A stretch of 64,000 bases of DNA, taken from positions 1 through 64,000 of the forward strand of contig CAYXTO010000014.1 of the NCBI GenBank assembly GCA_964468045.1, written 5' to 3'. Below are positions 8,592 through 18,245 of the stretch, piece after piece. Both the position numbers and the translations under genes were made by a program. Every line of letters starts with the position of its first letter. Within the stretch, counting starts at the first letter, position 1. A model generated the notes under the pieces. The model did not search any database and was not told where the DNA came from. It saw nothing but the letters and a program-made list of their open reading frames with translations. Source of the stretch: JAWKXU01 sp964468045. Its GTDB lineage: Bacteria; Pseudomonadota; Alphaproteobacteria; Sphingomonadales; Sphingomonadaceae.

Positions 8592-9062
8592 ATGAGGGGT
8601 TTTAGCAAGTTCGCGGCCGGTCTGGCCGCTTTCACCATGATCGCAGGCACGACAAGCACACCTGCGCTGGCAGGGGATATCGCCAGCGCCGAAAAGCTGC
8701 GTAAACTGGATATCATGCTGATGGTGACGGCTTTGCGCTGCCGTCATTCCGCGGATGGGTTCCAGGCGGATTATTACAATTTTTCAGCCAAGCATAACAA
8801 ATCGCTCAACTCTGCTGCGCATGAAATGCAAAGCAACCTTGAGCGGGAGTATGGACCGGCAGGGGCGAAGCGCGCATTGGACAAGCTGAGCGTGGGCATG
8901 GCCAATCGCTATGGGCAAGGCCATCCTTCCATGAATTGCGCCCAGTTGAAGGCTGCGACCCAGGAACTCGCGCAGCAGGGGGATTATGCCTCCCTGGTGG
9001 CAGCGGCAGACCGCATGCTGGCGCCCGATACGGGCCATGTGATGCTGGCGGCGCGCAATTGA
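8592..9062 (+). CDS. small secreted protein of unknown function upstream of ahcY
   Basis: The 156-residue product starts with a clear Sec signal peptide (MRGFSKFAAGLAAF, cleaved near ALAGD). The mature part contains KLRKLDIMLMVTALRCR and a C-terminal helical region ending VMLAARN, with two cysteines that could pair (C in ALRCRH and SMNCAQ). I recall similar small exported proteins beside ahcY in related genomes, sometimes mislabelled as S-adenosylhomocysteine hydrolase; nothing in this sequence supports an enzyme. A strong hairpin-T terminator lies between it and ahcY, so they are probably not a simple operon. Confidence 0.75.
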   Translation: MRGFSKFAAGLAAFTMIAGTTSTPALAGDIASAEKLRKLDIMLMVTALRCRHSADGFQADYYNFSAKHNKSLNSAAHEMQSNLEREYGPAGAKRALDKLSVGMANRYGQGHPSMNCAQLKAATQELAQQGDYASLVAAADRMLAPDTGHVMLAARN

Positions 9063-9125
9063 TCCACCGGCAATAAGCGGCCGCTGCGAAGCGCAGCGTT
9101 TGCTTAGTTTACGGTGACAGGGTAA

Positions 9126-9160
9126 GGGCGGCGTCCTGACAGGGCGCCGCCTTTCCTTTT
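9126..9160 (+). terminator. rho-independent terminator or ahcY leader hairpin
   Basis: GGCGGCG at 9127-9133 pairs with CGCCGCC at 9145-9151, followed by TTTCCTTTT. A second, weaker hairpin (CGCTGCG and CGCAGCG) lies near 9081-9097. Together they probably end the secreted-protein transcript; because they fall just before ahcY, attenuation of ahcY is an alternative. Confidence 0.7.
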
Positions 9161-9206
9161 GAGCGGTGCTCCTTTTTGCCATCGAATTTATACGGAGAAC
9201 CTCGCA

Positions 9207-10628
9207 GTGGCCACCGCATCCAGCGCCCGAGTTTCAACTAGCCCCGAATATGTCGTGCGCGATATATCCCTGGCGGATTATGGCCGCGCTGAAATTGCCA
9301 TAGCGGAAACCGAGATGCCGGGGCTGATGGCCCTGCGCCAGGAATATGGCGCCGAGCAGCCGCTCAAGGGCGCCCGGATCACCGGCTCGCTGCATATGAC
9401 CATCCAGACCGCGGTGCTGATCGAAACACTCGTCGCGCTGGGCGCGGATGTGCGCTGGGCGACCTGCAATATCTTTTCCACCCAGGATCACGCCGCCGCG
9501 GCGATCGCCGCCCAGGGTATCCCGGTTTTCGCCATCAAGGGCGAGAGCCTTGCCGAATATTGGGATTATGTCGGCCGGATCTTCGACTGGGGTGACGATA
9601 TCACCGCCAACATGATCCTGGACGATGGGGGCGACGCCACGATGTTCGCCCTGTGGGGAGCACGGCTCGAAGCAGGAGAGACTCTCCCCGATCCGGCCAA
9701 TGCCGAGGAAATCGAATTCCAGCGCGCCTTGAAGGCTTTCGTGAAGGAGAGGCCGGGCTATCTCAGCCAGACGGTGAAGGCGATTCATGGCGTTTCGGAA
9801 GAAACCACTACCGGCGTGACGCGGCTTTATCAGCTGGCGAAGCAGGGCAAGCTGCCGTTCCCTGCGATCAACGTGAACGACAGCGTCACCAAGTCCAAGT
9901 TCGATAATCTCTATGGCTGCAAGGAAAGCCTGGTCGATGCGATCCGCCGTGCTACCGACGTGATGCTGGCCGGCAAGGTCGCCTGTGTCGCAGGTTTCGG
10001 AGATGTCGGCAAAGGTTCCGCGGCTTCGCTCCGCCAGGGCGGAGCGCGGGTTCTCGTTACCGAGATCGATCCGATCTGCGCGCTCCAGGCGGCCATGGAA
10101 GGCTATGAGGTCGTGACGATGGAGGATGCGGTCGCTCGGGCGGATATCTTCGTCACCGCCACCGGCAACGAGGACGTCATCACCGCCGAGCACATGAAGG
10201 CGATGAAGAACATGGCCATCGTCTGCAACATCGGCCATTTCGATTCCGAGATCCAGATTTCCGCGCTCGACAATTACGAGTGGCGGGAAGTCAAGCCGGG
10301 CACCGATCTGGTGACATTTCCGGAAGGCAAGCAGATCATCGTCCTGGCCAAGGGGCGGCTCGTCAATCTCGGCTGCGCCACCGGCCATCCCAGCTTCGTG
10401 ATGAGTTCGAGCTTCACCAACCAGGTGCTGGCCCAGATCGAGCTGTTCACGAAGGGCGCGGACTATGAAAACAAGGTCTATGTCCTGCCCAAGCATCTGG
10501 ACGAGAAGGTGGCCGCGCTTCATCTCGAAAAGCTGGGCGTGAGACTGACCAGGCTTTCGCAGGAACAGGCCGATTATATCGGCGTGCCCCGCGACGGGCC
10601 GTTCAAGCCGGATCACTACCGCTACTGA
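9207..10628 (+). CDS. ahcY: adenosylhomocysteinase
   Basis: The 473-residue cytosolic enzyme hydrolyses S-adenosylhomocysteine to adenosine and homocysteine, keeping the methylation cycle running. Visible features are GSLHMTIQTAVL near the substrate site, the NAD loop GFGDVGKGSA mid-protein, NVNDSVTKSKFDN, CNIGHFD, and the C-terminal FKPDHYRY that reaches the neighbouring NAD site in the tetramer. GTG 9207 is chosen because CGGAGAAC precedes it and length matches the family; an upstream in-frame start at 9159 would run through the terminator hairpin region. No metK or methylase is adjacent. Confidence 0.97.
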   Translation: MATASSARVSTSPEYVVRDISLADYGRAEIAIAETEMPGLMALRQEYGAEQPLKGARITGSLHMTIQTAVLIETLVALGADVRWATCNIFSTQDHAAAAIAAQGIPVFAIKGESLAEYWDYVGRIFDWGDDITANMILDDGGDATMFALWGARLEAGETLPDPANAEEIEFQRALKAFVKERPGYLSQTVKAIHGVSEETTTGVTRLYQLAKQGKLPFPAINVNDSVTKSKFDNLYGCKESLVDAIRRATDVMLAGKVACVAGFGDVGKGSAASLRQGGARVLVTEIDPICALQAAMEGYEVVTMEDAVARADIFVTATGNEDVITAEHMKAMKNMAIVCNIGHFDSEIQISALDNYEWREVKPGTDLVTFPEGKQIIVLAKGRLVNLGCATGHPSFVMSSSFTNQVLAQIELFTKGADYENKVYVLPKHLDEKVAALHLEKLGVRLTRLSQEQADYIGVPRDGPFKPDHYRY

Positions 10629-10768
10629 TCGCATGGGCGCCGCGTCCGGGGTGTTTCGCTCGCTCCGGATGCCGGCTCCGCCGTTTCCCGTGCCCGGCAG
10701 GCAACCTCTTGTCGATACCGGCAACCCCGCCATTGTAATCCGTGCTGGGCCCGCATAGCGAAAGCCCG

Positions 10769-13111
10769 ATGGAATTGACCCCTGTCGCGCTGGCGTTGAT
10801 CGCCCTCCTGCTTGCAGCCTGGACCTTCGGCGCGGCGTGGCTTGCCTTGTCTGCCATGAACCAGGTGCGGAAGGCGGAAGCACATCGCAAGGCGGCGCGG
10901 CGCCTCTCGCGGATGATCGATGAAGCGCCCGCAATTCCGCTGCTGGTCCGGACGGATGGACGAATCGAGGCTCCGCCCCGGCTTGCCGCCTGGCTCGGGC
11001 TTCCCAGCGTGCCCGGCTATCTCACGGAGCTGGATAATGGCACCAACGGCATGGAAGAGGCGCAACTTGCCGAACTGACGCAGTTCGTCCGGCGCACGCA
11101 GAAGACCGCGGCGCCTTTCCACATGGTCGTCACGCCGCGCGGTTCCAGCAGGAGCCTGGCGCTGCGTGGGCATCTGGCGGATCCGCTGGTTTCGCCCGGC
11201 GGCGCCGCGATCGTCTGGTTCTTCGATTTCAGCGAGAGCGAAACGGAACTGAACGAGCTTCGCGCCCAGACGGCGCGCGCGCGCGAGGATTTTGCCGCGC
11301 TGGTGGGTCTGATCGAAGCCGCTCCGATTCCCATGTGGTTTCGCGGGCCGGACATGAAGCTGCGGCTCGTCAACAGCGCCTATGTGAAGGCGGTCGGCGC
11401 TGCCGACGCCAATGCGGCTGTTGCCGGGCAGGTCGAGCTGGTCGAATCCGTGGACGGGTTGACCGCCGCGCAGATCGCGCATCAGGCCCAGACGCGCGAT
11501 CACCCGATCGAGCGGGATGTGACCACCACCATAGGAGGGCAGCGGCGCAGCATCCGCGTGAGCGACCTGCCGCTCGGTATGGAAGGGGTGGCAGGCTATG
11601 CGATCGATATCGAGGAGATGGAGGAGCAGGTCCGCGCCTTCCGCGCCTTCCGCGAGGCGCAGCGCTCCATGCTCGACCAGCTCTCGATCGGCGTGGCGCA
11701 GTTCAACATGGACCGCCGCCTGAGCTTTGCCAATCAGCCCTTCCATCGCATCTTTGCGCTGAAGCCCGGGGCGCTGGTCAACCCGCCCGATTTCGACGGC
11801 TGGCTGGTGATGGCGCGCGATGCGGGCCGCTTGCCGGAGGTGCGGGATTTCCCCGCATGGCGGCGCGAGCATGCCGAATGGTTCAGCCCCGGACAGGCGC
11901 GGGAGGAGGCCTGGCCGCTGCGGGACGGAACCCACCTCAGGGTGGTGGCGCAGCCCATGCCGGATGGCGGCCTTGTGCTGATCGCCGAGGACAGGACCGA
12001 GCAGCTTGCCCTGTCCGCGACGCGCGACACCTTGCTTCGCACCCGGACCGCGACTTTCGACAGCCTGTTCGAAGCCCTCGCCGTGTTCGCGCCCGACGGC
12101 AAGCTGCAGCTTTGGAACCGGCGGTTTGCCGCGGTGTGGGGCCTGGACGAAGCCTTTCTCGATCAGCATCCGCGTATCGAAAGCCTGCTGGAAAGGGTCG
12201 CGGAAAAGCTGACCAGGCCGGCGCAGGGCAGGACCGTGGGAGAAGCGGTGCGGGTCGCCACGCTCGACCGCAAGCAGAGGGGCGGCCGGATCGCACTGGC
12301 CGATGGACGGACCCTGGAATTCGCCGGAGTGCCGCTTCCCGACGGGAACGGCCTGCTCACGGTGCTCGACATCACCGATTCCCAGAAGGCGGAAGATGCC
12401 CTGCGGGAGCGCAATGCCGCGCTGGTGGAAGCCGATGCGGTCAAGACCCGCTTCCTTGCCAACATGAGCTACGAGTTCCGTACTCCGCTGACCTCGATAG
12501 GCGGCTTTGCCGAGCTTCTCCAGGCGGGCGTGGCCGGGGAATTGAGCGACCAGGCCAGGGAATATGTCGCGGGGATCCTCGCGTCGGTAGAGCGGTTGGG
12601 CGAGCAGATCGAATCCGTGCTCGACCTGTCGCAGAGCGAGGCGGGGCTGCTGCCGATCGCGGCCGAGGATATCGATCTCATGCCTTTCGTCACTCGCCTG
12701 GTCAGGGATCGGGAAGAACGGATCGTCGGAGCGAGCATCTTCCTCGAATTGCGAGGGGACAAGTCTTCGGGGAAGGTGAAGGGCGATCCGCGGCGGCTGG
12801 CCCGGGCCATTGGCCATATTCTCGACAATGCGATCGCCGCCACTCCGAAGCGGGGCAAGATACTGGTCGAGCTTTCGCGCCGGAAGGATGGCGCGCGCAT
12901 CGTCATATCCGACAATGGAGCGGGAATGAGCGACAGCGATGTGGCGCGCGCGCTCGACGGCTTCCAGCTGGCCACCGACGGCAAGGCGATCGAGCGCCGG
13001 CAAGGGCTGGGGCTGCCCTTGGCCCGGCAATTGATCGAAGCGCATGGCGGCACGCTGCAGCTCGAATCCGAGAAGGGCGCTGGCACGACCGTGACGATCC
13101 ACCTGCCGTGA
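10769..13111 (+). CDS. divL: DivL-type PAS sensor kinase-like protein (Tyr in place of His)
   Basis: About 780 residues: an N-terminal membrane helix (roughly residues 3-25), a long PAS-containing middle with FRGPDMKLRLVNSAYVKAV and later PAS-like repeats, a dimerisation helix pair, and a HATPase with SDNGAGM and RQGLGLPLARQL. The H-box reads NMSYEFRTPLT, so the phospho-acceptor histidine is Tyr568, the hallmark of Caulobacter DivL. There DivL acts in the DivK-CckA pathway and controls CtrA phosphorylation. GTG 10742 is an alternative start. The stop overlaps the GTG of tsaE. The downstream tsaE-amgK-murU-addBA-trxA order matches what I recall around alphaproteobacterial divL. Confidence 0.88.
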   Translation: MELTPVALALIALLLAAWTFGAAWLALSAMNQVRKAEAHRKAARRLSRMIDEAPAIPLLVRTDGRIEAPPRLAAWLGLPSVPGYLTELDNGTNGMEEAQLAELTQFVRRTQKTAAPFHMVVTPRGSSRSLALRGHLADPLVSPGGAAIVWFFDFSESETELNELRAQTARAREDFAALVGLIEAAPIPMWFRGPDMKLRLVNSAYVKAVGAADANAAVAGQVELVESVDGLTAAQIAHQAQTRDHPIERDVTTTIGGQRRSIRVSDLPLGMEGVAGYAIDIEEMEEQVRAFRAFREAQRSMLDQLSIGVAQFNMDRRLSFANQPFHRIFALKPGALVNPPDFDGWLVMARDAGRLPEVRDFPAWRREHAEWFSPGQAREEAWPLRDGTHLRVVAQPMPDGGLVLIAEDRTEQLALSATRDTLLRTRTATFDSLFEALAVFAPDGKLQLWNRRFAAVWGLDEAFLDQHPRIESLLERVAEKLTRPAQGRTVGEAVRVATLDRKQRGGRIALADGRTLEFAGVPLPDGNGLLTVLDITDSQKAEDALRERNAALVEADAVKTRFLANMSYEFRTPLTSIGGFAELLQAGVAGELSDQAREYVAGILASVERLGEQIESVLDLSQSEAGLLPIAAEDIDLMPFVTRLVRDREERIVGASIFLELRGDKSSGKVKGDPRRLARAIGHILDNAIAATPKRGKILVELSRRKDGARIVISDNGAGMSDSDVARALDGFQLATDGKAIERRQGLGLPLARQLIEAHGGTLQLESEKGAGTTVTIHLP

Positions 13112-13551
13112 AGCGCAAACTACCAGACCTGGAAGCCATGGAGCGGTTCGGCGCAGGTATTGCCTCCGCCCTTCGCCCCGGTGATGTCGTGGCGCTTTCC
13201 GGCGGGCTGGGGGCAGGCAAGACCACGCTGGCAAGGGCGATCATCGCGGCGCTGGGGCATGAGGGCGAGGTGCCATCGCCCAGTTTCGCGATCGTCGAGC
13301 TTTACGAACCTTCCGGGGTCAGGCTGCCGCTGGTTCATGCCGATTTCTATCGCCTGAGCCGCCCGGAGGAAGCGGAAGAACTCGGACTGGACGATTATCG
13401 GCAGGGTGCCGCCCTGATCGCGGAATGGCCCGAACATGCCGGAGGCTTCGCGGATGAGCCGGGATGTCTCGCCATTTCCCTGGAAATTTCCGGAGAAGGA
13501 CGGATCGCCATTGTCGAACCGGGTGCCGATTGGCTAGGGCGGCTGCCATGA
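13108..13551 (+). CDS. tsaE: tRNA threonylcarbamoyladenosine ATPase TsaE
   Basis: The 147-residue P-loop protein works with TsaB and TsaD to install t6A37 on ANN-reading tRNAs. The Walker A motif is SGGLGAGKTT near residue 31, followed by VPSPSFAIVELY and HADFYRL, which are typical of the family. It begins at a GTG that shares two bases with the divL TGA and ends in an ATGA overlap with amgK, so translation is probably coupled. Length is normal. Confidence 0.93.
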   Translation: MKRKLPDLEAMERFGAGIASALRPGDVVALSGGLGAGKTTLARAIIAALGHEGEVPSPSFAIVELYEPSGVRLPLVHADFYRLSRPEEAEELGLDDYRQGAALIAEWPEHAGGFADEPGCLAISLEISGEGRIAIVEPGADWLGRLP

Positions 13552-14537
13552 CGACGACGCTGCCGGATGGCATCGATTCCTTCCTTGTGGCCGCAGGGTG
13601 GGGCGGAGCGGAAATACAGCCGCTCGCCGGCGATGCTTCGTTTCGCCGCTATTTCCGCATCCTCGGAAATGGCCATGGTCCTGCGCAATCGGCGATGCTG
13701 ATGGATGCCCCGCCGCCGCATGAGGACCCGCGTCCGTTCCTCCATGTCGGCCAATGGCTTTCCAGGCACGGCCTGCGTGCCCCGGCGATCTATGCCGAGA
13801 ATGCGGATCGCGGCTTCGTGTTGCTGGAGGATTTCGGCAATGCGCGGATGCGCGACTATCTCGAAGACGCCCCGCAGGACGAATATCCTATCTATCGGGC
13901 TGCGGTCGATACGCTGGCCGCGTTGCATCGGCTCCCGCCCGGGCCGTTCGATCCCTATTCGCTGGAGGTGTATCAGCGGGAAGCGGCCCTGTTTGTTGAA
14001 TGGTTCTGCCCTGCCGCCGGGATCGAAGCGGATACGGCGAGCTATGCCGCCGCATGGCGGGAAGTGCTCGGCCCCGTGATCGAGCGGCAGAACCCCGGCG
14101 TTACGGTCCTGCGCGATTATCATGCCGAGAACATCATGCTGCTGGACGATGGCGGACAGGGGCTGATCGATTTCCAGGACGCGCTGGTGGGCCATCCGGC
14201 TTACGATCTCGTTTCGCTTCTGCAGGACGCGCGGCGCGACGTTTCACCCGAGTTGGAGCGCGCGATGCTCAAGCATTATCAGGCCGCGACTGGCGCGAAT
14301 GGTGAGTTCGAAGCGGATTATGCGCGGCTGGGCGCGCAGCGCAACGCAAAGATCGTGGGGATATTCGCCCGCTTGTGGAAGCGCGATGGCAAGCCGCGCT
14401 ATCTCGCCATGATCCCGCGGGTCTGGGATGCTCTGGAACGCGATCTGGCGCATCCGGCGCTCGCCCCGGTCGCGGCATGGTTCGCTTCGAATATTCCGGG
14501 CGCCATGCGGTCGGCGCGCGGGGGCGGTCTCGGATGA
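13548..14537 (+). CDS. amgK: N-acetylmuramate/N-acetylglucosamine anomeric kinase AmgK
   Basis: The 329-residue aminoglycoside-phosphotransferase-fold kinase phosphorylates recycled MurNAc at C1 in the AmgK-MurU peptidoglycan recycling route. Its N-terminal lobe contains DASFRRYFRI, the catalytic loop is RDYHAENIML and the metal-binding motif is LIDFQDA. The substrate call rests mainly on direct overlap with a MurU-type nucleotidyltransferase. It overlaps tsaE by four bases (ATGA) and murU by four bases. Confidence 0.88.
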   Translation: MTTTLPDGIDSFLVAAGWGGAEIQPLAGDASFRRYFRILGNGHGPAQSAMLMDAPPPHEDPRPFLHVGQWLSRHGLRAPAIYAENADRGFVLLEDFGNARMRDYLEDAPQDEYPIYRAAVDTLAALHRLPPGPFDPYSLEVYQREAALFVEWFCPAAGIEADTASYAAAWREVLGPVIERQNPGVTVLRDYHAENIMLLDDGGQGLIDFQDALVGHPAYDLVSLLQDARRDVSPELERAMLKHYQAATGANGEFEADYARLGAQRNAKIVGIFARLWKRDGKPRYLAMIPRVWDALERDLAHPALAPVAAWFASNIPGAMRSARGGGLG

Positions 14538-15256
14538 GCGCTCTCGCCAGCGATACCGCGATGGTGATGGCGGCAGGGCTTGGCAAGCGGATGCGTCCGC
14601 TGACCACGACCCGGCCCAAGCCGATGGTCCCGGTGGCAGGCAAGCCGCTGATCGATTATGCGCTGGATCGCCTTGCCGATGCGGGGGTCGCCAGGGCGGT
14701 GATCAATGTCCATTATCTGCCGGACTCCCTGGAAGCGCATGTGCTGGCCCGCAAGGCTCCCGAATGCATCATTTCCGACGAGCGGGACTGCCTGCTGGAG
14801 ACGGGCGGGGGCATGGTGAACGCGCAGGCGCTGGGCCTGCTTCCAGACCCGTTCTTCTGCATCAACAGCGACAATCTCTGGCTGGACGGGCCGGAGAATG
14901 CGTTCCATCAGCTTTCCCGCATCTGGGATCCCGCTGCGATGGATGCCCTGCTGCTCGTAGTGCCGCACGCCAGCGCCGCGAATTTCGTCGGCAAGGGTGA
15001 TTTCCACCTCGATCCGCTCGGCAAGATCAGCCGTCGCCGCAGCGGGAGGATCGCGCCGTTCATATATACGGGCATCCAGATCGTTTCGCATCGCTTGCTG
15101 CGGGATCCTCCCGAGGGGCCGTTTTCCACCAATGTGCTGTGGAGCAGGGCCATCGAGGAAGGGCGGCTCTATGGCACGACATTCCATGGACAGTGGTTCG
15201 AGGTGGGCGATCCGGGAGCGATCGCGCCAACCGAAGCCGCGTTGAAACGTGGCTGA
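14534..15256 (+). CDS. murU: N-acetylmuramate-1-phosphate uridylyltransferase MurU
   Basis: The 240-residue nucleotidyltransferase begins with MVMAAGLGKRMRPLT and RPKPMVPVAGKPL, the classical sugar-1-phosphate nucleotidyltransferase signature, and has INSDNLWL at the metal site. With AmgK it converts MurNAc to UDP-MurNAc, bypassing de novo synthesis and, in Pseudomonas, conferring intrinsic fosfomycin resistance (established for the pathway; inferred here). It starts in an ATGA overlap with amgK and overlaps addB by eight bases. Confidence 0.9.
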   Translation: MSALASDTAMVMAAGLGKRMRPLTTTRPKPMVPVAGKPLIDYALDRLADAGVARAVINVHYLPDSLEAHVLARKAPECIISDERDCLLETGGGMVNAQALGLLPDPFFCINSDNLWLDGPENAFHQLSRIWDPAAMDALLLVVPHASAANFVGKGDFHLDPLGKISRRRSGRIAPFIYTGIQIVSHRLLRDPPEGPFSTNVLWSRAIEEGRLYGTTFHGQWFEVGDPGAIAPTEAALKRG

Positions 15257-18245
15257 CCGATCCGGCCCGCAAGTCTACTCCATCGCTGCGCATCGCGGGT
15301 TTGCCGACGCGCTGGTTGCCGGGCTCCTGCCGCGTTATGGCGAGCAAGATATCGGCCTGGCCCGGTTGACCTTGCTGCTGCCGAGCCGGCGCGCGGCGCG
15401 GACGGTCAGCGAAGCGTTCATCCGTCTTGCCGGTGAAAAGGGATTGGGCGGTCTGCTCATGCCGCGCATGGCCGTGGTGGGTGATCTCGACCTCGATGAA
15501 ACGCTGGGGCCGCTGCTGGATCCGATCGGCGCGGAAAGCGCCATTCTTCCGGCGGCCGATCCGACCCGACGCTGGTTGCGGATCGCCGAGATTCTGCGCG
15601 AGGAAATGGGGCAGGATGCGCCGCGAGGCAGTGCGCTGCTCCGGCTTTCCCGCCAGTTCTGCCGGACGATGGATCGCCTGCTGGTGGAGGATGTGGGGCC
15701 GGAACAGCTGATCCAGGATCACGTGATCGGGATAGTGGGCGAACAGGCCGCCCATTGGGTCGAAGCGACCAAGCGGTTTCTCAAGGTGCAGCACCGATGG
15801 CTCGGCGAGCTGGAAGCGCGCGGGGAAGTGGATGGCCCGGCCCGCCGCAACCGGCTGTTCGATCATGCCGCCGGTCGCTGGCGCGTCTCGCCTCCCGCCA
15901 CCCCCATCGTGGCCGCCGGGGTGACGAGCGCCGCCCCGGCGCTGGCTCGCCTGCTGCGGGTGGTTTCCGAGCTTCCCGGCGGGGCCGTGATCCTGCCTGA
16001 TCTCGATCTTTCGCTGGATGACGCGGTGTGGACGGAGCTGGGCCGCGCGGGCGCGCCGCAGGAGCCTGATGGCTTGCCGTTCGGCCCCGCCGATGCGGTT
16101 ACCCATCCGCAATACCATCTCAAGCTGCTGCTCAACCGCATGGGCGTCTCCCGCGCGGAGGTCCAGCCGTGGCACAGGGCCGGGCTGGCGGCGGCCCCGC
16201 CAGAGCGAAGCCATGCGATCTCCAGCCTATTCCTTCCGCCCAGCGCGAGCGCGAGCTGGGTGAACCTGCCGGCAGAGCGCAGACGCCTTTCGGGTGTGAG
16301 GCTCGTCGAAACGGCCACTCCGGAGGAAGAGGCGCAAGTAGTCGCCCTGCTGGTCCGCGAGGGGCTGGAGCAGCCCGGGAAACGCATCGCCGTGATTACG
16401 CCGGACCGGGGCCTGGCAAGCCGTATTTCCGCGCATCTGCGGCGGTGGAATATCGAAGCCGACGATTCCGCAGGCCGTCCCCTCTCGCAGACTCCTGCGG
16501 GACGAGTCCTGCTCCTGCTTGCCGAGGTGATGGGCGAGCAGGCAGCGCCGGTTCCGCTGCTGGCGTTGCTAGAGCATCCGCTGGTCGGGGCGGGTGAAGG
16601 GCGCGCGGCGTGGCTGGACCGGGTCCGGGCGCTGGAACTGAAGCTGCGAGGACCGCGCTCTGCTATCGGCTTGCAGCCGATCGCGGAATTGGTGGGCAGG
16701 CTGGCCAGAACGGATCCCGGCGCGGGCGATTGGTGGGCATCGATCAGCGGCATTTTGTCCCCGCTCATGGAACTGGCCAGGAAGGACAGCGCGGACTTGG
16801 GCGACCAGCTCGATGCTCTTGCCCGCGCCGCCGAGGAACTGTGCGGAAGCGGCTTGTGGTCGCGGGAGGACGGCCGGTCGCTTGCCTCGATGGTCGAGGA
16901 TCTGCGAAGCCAGGCTGCGGCGGTGGACACAGTGCTTGCTCCTTCGGATATCGCCGCGGTCCTGCGGGATGTCATGGATTCCATCGCGGTTCGCCCGCCT
17001 TATGGCGGGCATCCGCGCGTCGCGATCTATGGCTTGCTCGAATCGCGGATGAGCCGGGCGGATCTGGTGATTTGCGCCGGGCTGAACGAAGGAAGCTGGC
17101 CGGCCAATCCGGGTCCTGATCCGGTGCTGCCGCCTGCGGTGCTGCGTATGCTGGGGATTCCCGGCGCGGATTTCCGGATCGGGCTTTCCGCGCATGATCT
17201 GGCGGGCGCTCTGGGCGCGCCGGAAGTCGTGTTGAGCAGGGCACGCCGTGACTTGCAGGGGCCGACCATTCCATCTCGTTTCGTGCTGCGGGTGCGCGCC
17301 TTGCTGGGAGAGGATCTGCTGGCGCGGCATGTGGAAACGCAATTGCCCGAACTCGCCCGCGCGGTGGATGATGCTGCTGCGGCGGAGCCTTATCCTCGTC
17401 CGCAACCCAGCCCCGATCCCGCACAGCGCAGGGTCGAGATCAGCGTGACCGCGCTCGACCGGCTGCGCAGCGATCCTTATCAGTTCTATGCGCAGGCGAT
17501 CCTGCGGTTGCGTGTGCTCGACCCGCTCGATGCGGAACCTTCCGCTGCATGGAAGGGAACAGCGGCTCATGAGATCCTGCGCCGCTGGCATGAGCGGGGT
17601 GGTTCGTTGCGCGACATGGCGCGCGAGACGCTGACGGAACTGAACGCCCATCCCTTGATGCGCAGCCTGTGGCAGCCGCGATTGCTGGCCGCGCTGGAAT
17701 GGGTCGAGGCGGAAATGGCGCGGCGCGGCCTCGGCAAGCCGGTTGCGTTCGAGCGCGATGGTTCCATGAATGTCCGTGGGATCCGGATCTACGGACGCGT
17801 CGATCGGATAGATGCCTTGCCAGGCGGAGAACTGGCTATCGTCGATTACAAGACCGGCCGGCCCCCGAGCGGTTCCGAAGTGGCGGCAGGCTTCGCGCTT
17901 CAGCTCGGCACGCTGGGCCTGATGGCGCGGGATGGCGCTTTCGCCGGGGTATCCGGCGAGCCGACCCACTTCGAATATTGGTCGCTGGCCAGGAGCGCGA
18001 AGAGTGAGACGGGCTTCGGCTTCGTCGAGGAACCGGTGCTGGAAGGGCGCAAGAAAAGCGGGATCCCGCGCGAGGATTTCCTTCCCGAGGCGGCTCGCTA
18101 TCTCCACGAAGCGCTGGATCGCTGGATATTGGGTGGTGAGCCGTTCACCGCTCGCCTCAACCCGGATGTTGCCGGCTATGCCGATTACGACCAGCTGATG
18201 CGGCTCGACGAATGGATGGGGCGGCAGGAGGATGAGGGGCAATGA
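15249..18245 (+). CDS. addB: double-strand break repair protein AddB
   Basis: The 998-residue subunit of the AddAB helicase-nuclease processes broken DNA ends for RecA loading. Its N-terminal half is a degenerate UvrD-like helicase without a good Walker A, and its C-terminal RecB-type nuclease shows GRVDRIDAL followed by LAIVDYKTGRPPSG, the PD-(D/E)xK core. It starts at GTG 15249 inside the murU end. No cysteine cluster flanks the nuclease, so an iron-sulphur clamp of the Bacillus AddB kind seems absent. It is overlapped by addA (ATGA). Confidence 0.93.
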   Translation: MADRSGPQVYSIAAHRGFADALVAGLLPRYGEQDIGLARLTLLLPSRRAARTVSEAFIRLAGEKGLGGLLMPRMAVVGDLDLDETLGPLLDPIGAESAILPAADPTRRWLRIAEILREEMGQDAPRGSALLRLSRQFCRTMDRLLVEDVGPEQLIQDHVIGIVGEQAAHWVEATKRFLKVQHRWLGELEARGEVDGPARRNRLFDHAAGRWRVSPPATPIVAAGVTSAAPALARLLRVVSELPGGAVILPDLDLSLDDAVWTELGRAGAPQEPDGLPFGPADAVTHPQYHLKLLLNRMGVSRAEVQPWHRAGLAAAPPERSHAISSLFLPPSASASWVNLPAERRRLSGVRLVETATPEEEAQVVALLVREGLEQPGKRIAVITPDRGLASRISAHLRRWNIEADDSAGRPLSQTPAGRVLLLLAEVMGEQAAPVPLLALLEHPLVGAGEGRAAWLDRVRALELKLRGPRSAIGLQPIAELVGRLARTDPGAGDWWASISGILSPLMELARKDSADLGDQLDALARAAEELCGSGLWSREDGRSLASMVEDLRSQAAAVDTVLAPSDIAAVLRDVMDSIAVRPPYGGHPRVAIYGLLESRMSRADLVICAGLNEGSWPANPGPDPVLPPAVLRMLGIPGADFRIGLSAHDLAGALGAPEVVLSRARRDLQGPTIPSRFVLRVRALLGEDLLARHVETQLPELARAVDDAAAAEPYPRPQPSPDPAQRRVEISVTALDRLRSDPYQFYAQAILRLRVLDPLDAEPSAAWKGTAAHEILRRWHERGGSLRDMARETLTELNAHPLMRSLWQPRLLAALEWVEAEMARRGLGKPVAFERDGSMNVRGIRIYGRVDRIDALPGGELAIVDYKTGRPPSGSEVAAGFALQLGTLGLMARDGAFAGVSGEPTHFEYWSLARSAKSETGFGFVEEPVLEGRKKSGIPREDFLPEAARYLHEALDRWILGGEPFTARLNPDVAGYADYDQLMRLDEWMGRQEDEGQ

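Noticed and set aside
9063..9206. S-adenosylhomocysteine riboswitch ahead of ahcY
   Set aside because: The hairpins look like terminators; I could not find the conserved pseudoknotted core, and the class is mainly beta/gammaproteobacterial as far as I know.
11335..13107. Long second forward frame through divL fused to tsaE
   Set aside because: It is an out-of-frame reading of divL that merges with real tsaE only from the GTG at 13108.
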